A stretch of DNA of 5,354 nt from Bifidobacteriaceae bacterium (lineage in GTDB: Bacteria; Actinomycetota; Actinomycetes; Actinomycetales; WQXJ01): the NCBI GenBank assembly GCA_031261885.1, contig JAISIU010000077.1, positions 1-5,354 on the forward strand. The letters are read 5' to 3'. The notes under the pieces are model-generated. The model was not told where the DNA came from, did not search any database, and worked only from the letters and a program-made list of their open reading frames with translations. Made by a program: the position numbers and the translations under genes. Below are positions 1-5,354 of this stretch, one piece after another. Numbering within the stretch: the stretch's first letter is position 1; every line of letters starts with the position of its first letter.

Positions 1-1755
<1,755 letters not shown>

Positions 1756-1758
1756 GGT

Positions 1759-1766
1759 TCCTTTCC
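1759..1766 (-). promoter_or_regulatory. ribosome binding site of ftsH
   Basis: On the minus strand the purine-rich GGAAAGGA ends 3 nt before the ATG at 1755. It fixes the FtsH start just ahead of the first membrane helix. I see no convincing promoter or Rho-independent terminator in the rest of the hpt-ftsH gap (1756-1828), so read-through from hpt is possible. Confidence 0.6.
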
Positions 1767-1828
1767 GCGGCCTGGGCGGCCGGCGGGCGTTTGTGTGCGG
1801 GGGACGCGCCGCCCGTTACCAACCGTAG

Positions 1829-2380
1829 TTACTGGTACACGTGCGGCGCGAGCGTGCCGACGAACGGCAGGGTCCGGAAGCGCTGGCCGTAGTCGAGGCC
1901 GTAGCCGACCACGAACTCGCCGGGGATGTCGAAGCCGATGTACCGGACGTCGACGTGCACCTTCTCCTCGGATGGTTTGCGCAGCAGCGCCGCGATCTCC
2001 ACGGAGGCCGGCCCACGGCTCCGGAGGTTCTCCACGAGCCACGACAGGGTCAGCCCCGAATCGATGATGTCCTCGACGACGAGCACGTCGAGCCCCGTCA
2101 GGTCGCGGTCCAAGTCCTTGATGATGCGGACCACGCCGGAGGACTTGGTGCCCGAACCGTAGCTGGACACCGCCATCCAGTCGATCTCCGCGTCCATCTT
2201 CAGCTTGCGGGAAAGGTCCGCCATCACCATGACGGCGCCCTTGAGGACCCCGACCAGCAGAACGTGCTTGCCCTCGTAGTCCTTGTCGATCTGGGCGGCG
2301 ATCTCGGCCAACCGGTGGTCGATCTCCTCGGCGCTGATCAGCACCCTTTCCAGATCCGCGCCCATTGTCGCCTTGTCCAT
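1829..2380 (-). CDS. hpt: hypoxanthine(-guanine) phosphoribosyltransferase
   Basis: Cytosolic purine-salvage enzyme that joins hypoxanthine or guanine to PRPP, giving IMP or GMP and pyrophosphate. The 183-residue protein has the type I phosphoribosyltransferase layout: LKG at 46-48 (pyrophosphate-binding loop), the flexible-loop motif SSYG at 72-75, KDLD at 88-91, and the PRPP signature VEDIIDSGLT at 102-111. Near the C-terminus are YIGFDIP from 147 and VGYGLDY at 158-164 (purine pocket and Mg region). It ends GTLAPHVYQ and stops with TAA, as mycobacterial Hpt does. It follows tilS by 26 bp. The start is ambiguous. ATG 2380 has a strong AAGGGGAG, but 13 nt upstream, which is long. ATG 2365 (Met6) has AAGG 5 nt upstream. 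Both give intact enzymes because the residues between them are not catalytic. The family assignment is firm; preference between hypoxanthine and guanine cannot be read from sequence. Confidence 0.96.
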   Translation of the reverse strand: MDKATMGADLERVLISAEEIDHRLAEIAAQIDKDYEGKHVLLVGVLKGAVMVMADLSRKLKMDAEIDWMAVSSYGSGTKSSGVVRIIKDLDRDLTGLDVLVVEDIIDSGLTLSWLVENLRSRGPASVEIAALLRKPSEEKVHVDVRYIGFDIPGEFVVGYGLDYGQRFRTLPFVGTLAPHVYQ

Positions 2381-2393
2381 GTGCCTACGCGCG

Positions 2394-2401
2394 CTCCCCT
2401 T
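2394..2401 (-). promoter_or_regulatory. probable ribosome binding site of hpt, unusually distant
   Basis: The minus strand reads AAGGGGAG, a strong anti-16S match, just after the tilS stop. It lies 13 nt before ATG 2380, longer than the usual 5-10 nt. Either the spacing is relaxed, or translation begins mainly at the in-frame ATG 2365, which has a weaker AAGG at 2371-2374. Confidence 0.4.
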
Positions 2402-2406
2402 GGCCC

Positions 2407-3567
2407 TCAGCCCAGATCGAACAGTTCAGCGACTAGCTTGCCACACTCTCGGGCCACCCTGACCCCACCGGGCAACGCGACCGGCCCCTGGCCGTGCCAG
2501 TCGGTGAGGAGCCGGTCGAGCGCCAGCACGTGCCTGCGGGTCAGCCGCGCGGCCGGCACGCCCCAGGAGAGGGCGGCGCGGTAGAGCAACCGGTGGCGCA
2601 ACGCGGCCGGGTAGGCGGCCAGCGGTTTGGCGGGGAGTCCGATGCCGGCAGGCCGGGATTCCGTGAGCCGTCGCCATTCGCGGTCCGCCAGTTGGTCCAG
2701 GAGGTCCGCGTCCGCGCGGGCCGCGTCCGCGGTGCGGGCCAGGCCCGGGGCCAGCCCGGGGCCGAGGATCTCCTCGAGCAGCGGCAGGGCGCGGCCGCGC
2801 AGCTCGGAGCGGCGAGAAGGATGCGGCGCGCCGGGCTCGTTGTCCGGGTCGAGCCACGGGTCGAGACCGGCGTCGGCGCAGGCGGCCAGCGTGTCCGCCC
2901 GCCGGATCCCGAGCAGCGGCCGCCCGGCCCAGAGCCCCACCCCGGACTCGATTCGCGCAAAGTCTTGGTCGCGATTCACGGGGTTTTGGGTACCGAAACT
3001 TTGCCCGGATCCCTCGGGGAGGGGGGCGAGGCGGGACATTGCGGCGACGGCGCGCGCGCCGGAGCCGCGGGCCAGGGCGAGGAGCACCTGCTCGGCCTGG
3101 TCGTCGAGCGTGTGGCCCAACAGCACGAGCCGCGTGCCGGCCCGGCGGGCGGCGGCGGCCAGCGCGCCGTAGCGGGCCGCGCGGGCCCGCGCCTCCAGGT
3201 TGGGCCCGGGCGCGACGGCGCACGTCACGACCTCGACGGGGTCGAGGCCCAGGCCCCGGCACTGGGTGGCGGCCCGGCCCGCCACCCCGGCCGAGCCGGC
3301 CTGGATGCCGTGGTCCACGATGACGGCCCCGGCCCGCAGCCCCGCGCGCGGCGCCGCGAACGCCGCGGCCTCGGCCAGCGCGAGCGAATCCGGCCCCCCG
3401 CTGCACGCCACCACGACGCACTCCCCCGGGCCGATCTCGCAAGGCGACCCGCCGGCATCGGGCGCGGGCGTGGGAGCGGTCTCACATAGGGAAGACAGGA
3501 AGGCCGCGACCGCCGCGCGCACGCGCGCTCGGGCCGGACCGGCATAGGCCAAGGCGTGGGCGGGCAC
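2407..3567 (-). CDS. tilS: tRNA(Ile)-lysidine synthetase TilS
   Basis: N-type PP-loop ATPase that attaches lysine to C34 of tRNA-Ile(CAU), so that the tRNA reads AUA and is charged with isoleucine. Taking the GTG at 3567, the protein has 386 residues. It shows the PP-loop SGGPDS at 56-61, VDHG at 84-87, the family motif GHTLDDQAE at 151-159, RGSGAR at 167-172 and RPLLGIRR at 216-223. A short helical C-terminal tRNA-binding region follows, as in other actinobacterial TilS. The frame stays open upstream to 3768, but that part overlaps the preceding gene and is low-complexity Arg/Gly. The GTG 2 nt after that gene's TGA suggests translational coupling; no clear Shine-Dalgarno is visible, and TTG 3552 or GTG 3522 are alternatives. 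It is about 60 residues longer than the M. tuberculosis protein, from a Pro/Ala-rich stretch before the PP-loop (about 30-48) and an extra segment at about 184-211 that contains a palindromic DNA element. Confidence 0.93.
   Translation of the reverse strand: MPAHALAYAGPARARVRAAVAAFLSSLCETAPTPAPDAGGSPCEIGPGECVVVACSGGPDSLALAEAAAFAAPRAGLRAGAVIVDHGIQAGSAGVAGRAATQCRGLGLDPVEVVTCAVAPGPNLEARARAARYGALAAAARRAGTRLVLLGHTLDDQAEQVLLALARGSGARAVAAMSRLAPLPEGSGQSFGTQNPVNRDQDFARIESGVGLWAGRPLLGIRRADTLAACADAGLDPWLDPDNEPGAPHPSRRSELRGRALPLLEEILGPGLAPGLARTADAARADADLLDQLADREWRRLTESRPAGIGLPAKPLAAYPAALRHRLLYRAALSWGVPAARLTRRHVLALDRLLTDWHGQGPVALPGGVRVARECGKLVAELFDLG
2957..3004. repeat. imperfect palindrome (possible small palindromic element) inside tilS
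   Basis: Two 13-bp arms, 2957-2969 and 2992-3004, are inverted copies with 11 of 13 positions matching. The outer 7 bp (gcaaagt/actttgc) are perfect, and a 22-bp centre (2970-2991) separates the arms. The 48 bp are a multiple of three, contain no stop in the tilS frame, and encode about residues 188-204 (QSFGTQNPVNRDQDFA). GC is 25/48 (52%), visibly lower than the flanking tilS sequence. The position matches a segment that the mycobacterial TilS lacks, between the RGSGAR motif and RPLLG. That this is an inserted dispersed repeat is inference; only one copy is in this window. Confidence 0.55.
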
Positions 3568-3569
3568 GG

Positions 3570-4673
3570 TCAGCCGTGGACGCGGGCGACCCAGGCCGCC
3601 GGGTCGGCGATCTCGGCGGGTGTCGGCAGGTTGGCCGGCGCCACGAAGGCGGCGGCCAAGCCCTCGTGGCCCACCCGGGCCAGCACGCCGCGGACGAAGG
3701 CCGCGCCGTCGCGGTACTGGGCCAACTTCGCGTCGAGCCCGGCCAGGCGGCGCACGGCCCGCTCCCACCGGCCGCCGGCCGCGCGGCGAGCGTCGAACTT
3801 GGGGCGGATCTCCTCGATGGTGCGCACCACCTTGGGGCCGACCGCGTCCATGATGACGTCGGCATGGCCCTCGAGCAGCGACATCACGGCCGTGACCTGG
3901 TCAAACAGGTCCCGGCCCGTCTGGGTCAGCACGCCGTCGGCCGGGCCGGCGCGGCGGGCATGGGCGTCCGGCTCGGTCAGGGAACGCGGCAGGCGGCGCA
4001 CCGTGTCGAGCAGCTGGGCCAGGTCGCCGCCCTCCTCCTCGGCCAGCAGCCGGCCCAGCAGACCCAGCAAGTGGGCCGGCAGCCACGGCGCGGCGCAGAA
4101 CTGCACGGCATGGGTCTGTTCGTGCAACACCACCCACAGGCGGAAATCGGACGGGTCGACGTCCAACTCCCGCTCAAAGCGCAACACGTTCGGGGCCACC
4201 ACAAGCAGGCGGCCCGCCGGCTCCGGGGCGGGCGCGGCGTGGGCCGGCACGCGCGCGCCGGCAGACGCCGCATGGGCCGGACCGGGCCGCAGCGCGGCCG
4301 CGCCGTACGGGTCGAACTGGCCGAGCGTGCGGGCCGCGAGCAGCGCGAACACGACACCCGTCTGGACACCGGCCACCTGGCGGCCCGGGAAGCTCGCGGG
4401 CTCGGTCACCAGCCGGTCGGCGACGGCGTGCACCGTGCCGACGTTCGCACGCACGAACCCGAGACGGTCGACAATCAACACGGGCAGGCGCGACGCGGCC
4501 TCCGCGGCCGCCGTCAGACCCGTGATCTGCTCGATGTAGTCCACAGCGGCGGCGGCCGATTCGCGCAGCTCCGCGACCAAACCGACGGCCTCCGCCCGCG
4601 TGGTGCGCGGGCCGGGACGCGCCACGGCCGCACCGACGCGGGCCGCGAGCGCCCAGTTGACGGGTTCCACCAT
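3570..4673 (-). CDS. Zincin_2 / DUF2342 family zinc metallopeptidase-like protein
   Basis: Member of the actinobacterial zincin-like family (COG5282, DUF2342; sometimes labelled 'coenzyme F420 biosynthesis associated' or 'putative hydrolase'). Its substrate is unknown. The 367-residue protein from ATG 4673 starts MVEPVNWALAARVG. It has the zinc-binding HEQTH at 184-188 inside LWVVLHEQTHAVQF, and a downstream EGHAD at 268-272 that probably supplies the third ligand. It ends AAWVARVHG. It shows no signal peptide and no clear membrane segment, so a cytosolic location is likely. The frame is open a further 36 codons upstream to 4781, but the start at 4673 fits family length and the conserved N-terminal 'W..A' region. 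The first gene of the leftward run, it ends 2 nt before tilS, as its homologue does next to tilS in other actinobacteria. It lacks a Shine-Dalgarno; a TANNNT box lies 7 nt ahead, so a leaderless transcript is plausible. Function should stay 'putative'. Confidence 0.88.
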   Translation of the reverse strand: MVEPVNWALAARVGAAVARPGPRTTRAEAVGLVAELRESAAAAVDYIEQITGLTAAAEAASRLPVLIVDRLGFVRANVGTVHAVADRLVTEPASFPGRQVAGVQTGVVFALLAARTLGQFDPYGAAALRPGPAHAASAGARVPAHAAPAPEPAGRLLVVAPNVLRFERELDVDPSDFRLWVVLHEQTHAVQFCAAPWLPAHLLGLLGRLLAEEEGGDLAQLLDTVRRLPRSLTEPDAHARRAGPADGVLTQTGRDLFDQVTAVMSLLEGHADVIMDAVGPKVVRTIEEIRPKFDARRAAGGRWERAVRRLAGLDAKLAQYRDGAAFVRGVLARVGHEGLAAAFVAPANLPTPAEIADPAAWVARVHG

Positions 4674-4680
4674 GGGGTCA

Positions 4681-4686
4681 ACGCTA
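4681..4686 (-). promoter_or_regulatory. possible -10 box for leaderless transcription of the Zincin_2-tilS-hpt-ftsH run
   Basis: On the minus strand TAGCGT fits the actinobacterial -10 pattern TANNNT and ends 7 nt before ATG 4673, so transcription would start at or within a base of the A of the ATG. No good -35 is seen at 16-19 nt spacing. The absence of a purine-rich RBS before 4673 agrees with a leaderless mRNA. This is inference from position and consensus only. Confidence 0.35.
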
Positions 4687-4753
4687 GCCGCATCGCAGGC
4701 GTGATGGCGCTCACATCTGATCGATTTGCCGCCGGACCCTGCACGGCGCCCGG

Positions 4754-4759
4754 TAGGGT
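4754..4759 (+). promoter_or_regulatory. possible -10 box of the ppa promoter
   Basis: TAGGGT matches the TANNNT consensus of actinobacterial housekeeping promoters and lies in the divergent intergenic region. The best -35-like hexamer, TTGCCG at 4726-4731, is 22 nt away, which is longer than ideal, so the box may work without a strong -35 or may be chance. The predicted transcript would start near 4766 and have a 5' leader of about 56 nt. Confidence 0.35.
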
Positions 4760-4765
4760 CATAGG

Positions 4766-4779
4766 GGGCGTGATCGCCC
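4766..4779 (+). other. short perfect hairpin in the predicted ppa leader
   Basis: GGGCG-TGAT-CGCCC forms a 5-bp all-G/C stem with a 4-nt loop. If the -10 at 4754-4759 is used, this hairpin would sit at the very 5' end of the ppa mRNA, where stem-loops can protect transcripts from decay. It has no U tract and so is not a Rho-independent terminator. Small hairpins are common by chance at this GC content. Confidence 0.3.
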
Positions 4780-4810
4780 AACTTCGTCCGCCGCTGTCAC
4801 CAGCCTTCGA

Positions 4811-4817
4811 GGAGGGG
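4811..4817 (+). promoter_or_regulatory. ribosome binding site of ppa
   Basis: GGAGGGG lies 4 nt before the ATG at 4822 and is the strongest Shine-Dalgarno in the window. It decides the start in favour of 4822 rather than the in-frame ATG at 4864, and so supports an N-terminal extension of the pyrophosphatase. Confidence 0.7.
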
Positions 4818-4821
4818 CCGC

Positions 4822-5354
4822 ATGTCGAACACCACCAACAACTCGGTGCTGCGCACCGCGCGCATGGGGCTGCCGCCCACCGCGCCGCTCGTCTTCGACG
4901 TCGTCGTCGAGATTCCGCGCGGTTCGCGCAACAAGTACGAGGTCGACCACGAGACGGGCCGCATCCGCCTCGACCGCATGCTGTTCACCTCGACGCGCTA
5001 CCCGGACGATTACGGATTCATCGAGGGCACGCTCGGCGAGGACGGCGACCCGCTCGACGCCCTCATGCTGCTCGAGGAGCCGACGTTCCCGGGCTGCGTC
5101 ATCGCCGCCCGCGCCCTCGGCATGTACCGCATGCGCGACGAGAACGGCGGCGACGACAAGGTGCTGTGCGTCCCCGCCACCGACACCCGCGCCTCGTGGC
5201 GGCAGGACATCGACGACGTCTCCGAGTTCCACCGCCTCGAAATCCAGCACTTCTTCGAGATCTACAAGGACCTGGAACCCGGCAAGTCCGTCGAGGGCTC
5301 GCACTGGACCGACCGCGCCGGCGCCGAGGCGGAGATCGTCCGGTCCGTCGAGCG
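4822..5354 (+). CDS. ppa: inorganic pyrophosphatase, family I (3' end cut by window edge)
   Basis: Soluble Mg-dependent enzyme that splits pyrophosphate into two phosphates and pulls biosynthetic reactions forward. 177 residues are visible. The family I signature DGDPLDA is at 74-80. The usual active-site set, aligned to the E. coli enzyme, is present: E30, K38, E40, R52, Y60, Y64, D74, D76, D79, D106, D111, K113, Y148 and K149. As in other actinobacteria the core begins FDVVVEIPRG and contains KYEVDHETG. The sequence runs off the window after RSVE, where the mycobacterial protein has only about seven residues left. The mycobacterial enzyme starts right at the core, whereas this one has about 23 extra residues (MSNTTNNSVLRTARMGL..). 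That start is backed by a strong ribosome binding site. His21 of the mycobacterial enzyme is kept (H43), but His86 is replaced by N108. It is transcribed away from the metallopeptidase gene; no dacB lies between them. Confidence 0.96.
   Translation, partial: MSNTTNNSVLRTARMGLPPTAPLVFDVVVEIPRGSRNKYEVDHETGRIRLDRMLFTSTRYPDDYGFIEGTLGEDGDPLDALMLLEEPTFPGCVIAARALGMYRMRDENGGDDKVLCVPATDTRASWRQDIDDVSEFHRLEIQHFFEIYKDLEPGKSVEGSHWTDRAGAEAEIVRSVE

Noticed and set aside
1784..1820. Possible hairpin (cgggcg...cgcccg) between hpt and ftsH as a terminator
   Set aside because: The stem is only 6 bp with a loop of about 20 nt and no following U tract. Such matches are frequent in DNA this rich in G and C.
2494..3489. 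331-codon plus-strand open frame opposite tilS
   Set aside because: It is the antisense shadow of the well-supported TilS coding sequence, and its product is low-complexity Gly/Arg/Ala-rich.
3568..3768. Upstream in-frame extension of tilS (67 codons)
   Set aside because: It overlaps the conserved C-terminus of the preceding gene and encodes Arg/Gly/Pro-rich sequence unlike any TilS. The GTG just after that gene's stop is the better start.
3556..4539. 327-codon plus-strand open frame opposite the Zincin_2 gene
   Set aside because: The conserved HEQTH and EGHAD motifs are on the minus strand in the other frame. The plus-strand product is Ser/Arg/Ala-rich without motifs.
4759..5304. 181-codon minus-strand open frame opposite ppa
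   Set aside because: It is a shadow of the pyrophosphatase gene, whose active-site residues are all in the plus-strand frame.

Overview
The window is very GC-rich, with strong G/C preference at third codon positions. It carries the gene neighbourhood typical of high-GC Gram-positive bacteria (Actinobacteria/Actinomycetota). As I recall it, the order matches the Mycobacterium tuberculosis block hpt - mesJ/tilS - Zincin_2 metallopeptidase - (dacB) - ppa, with ftsH further along, but here dacB is absent. Every protein reads best against actinobacterial homologues (FtsH with HEGGH, Hpt ending in GTL..VYQ, short TilS, DUF2342 protein with HEQTH, Ppa with KYEVDHETG). The genus cannot be fixed from the sequence; a propionibacterial or other non-mycobacterial actinomycete is plausible.

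Layout: positions 1-4673 are one leftward (minus-strand) run of four genes. In transcription order these are a Zincin_2/DUF2342 metallopeptidase-like protein (4673-3570), tilS (3567-2407, starting 2 nt after the preceding stop), hpt (2380-1829) and ftsH (1755 to the left edge, C-terminus cut off). A 148-bp divergent intergenic region (4674-4821) follows. The rightward gene ppa (inorganic pyrophosphatase) starts at 4822 and runs off the right edge about ten residues short of its expected end.

The cluster joins tRNA maturation (TilS makes lysidine-34 in tRNA-Ile), purine salvage (Hpt), membrane proteolysis (FtsH) and, divergently, pyrophosphate removal (Ppa), which drives the PPi-releasing reactions of both TilS and Hpt. 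The tilS-hpt-ftsH order is also conserved in Firmicutes, where TilS and HprT physically cooperate and influence ftsH expression.

No RNA genes, insertion sequences, CRISPR arrays or phage genes are visible. The most unusual local feature is a relatively AT-rich 48-bp imperfect palindrome (2957-3004) lying in frame inside tilS. It falls exactly where the protein carries an extra segment compared with the mycobacterial homologue, and it looks like a small palindromic repeat that has inserted into a coding sequence.
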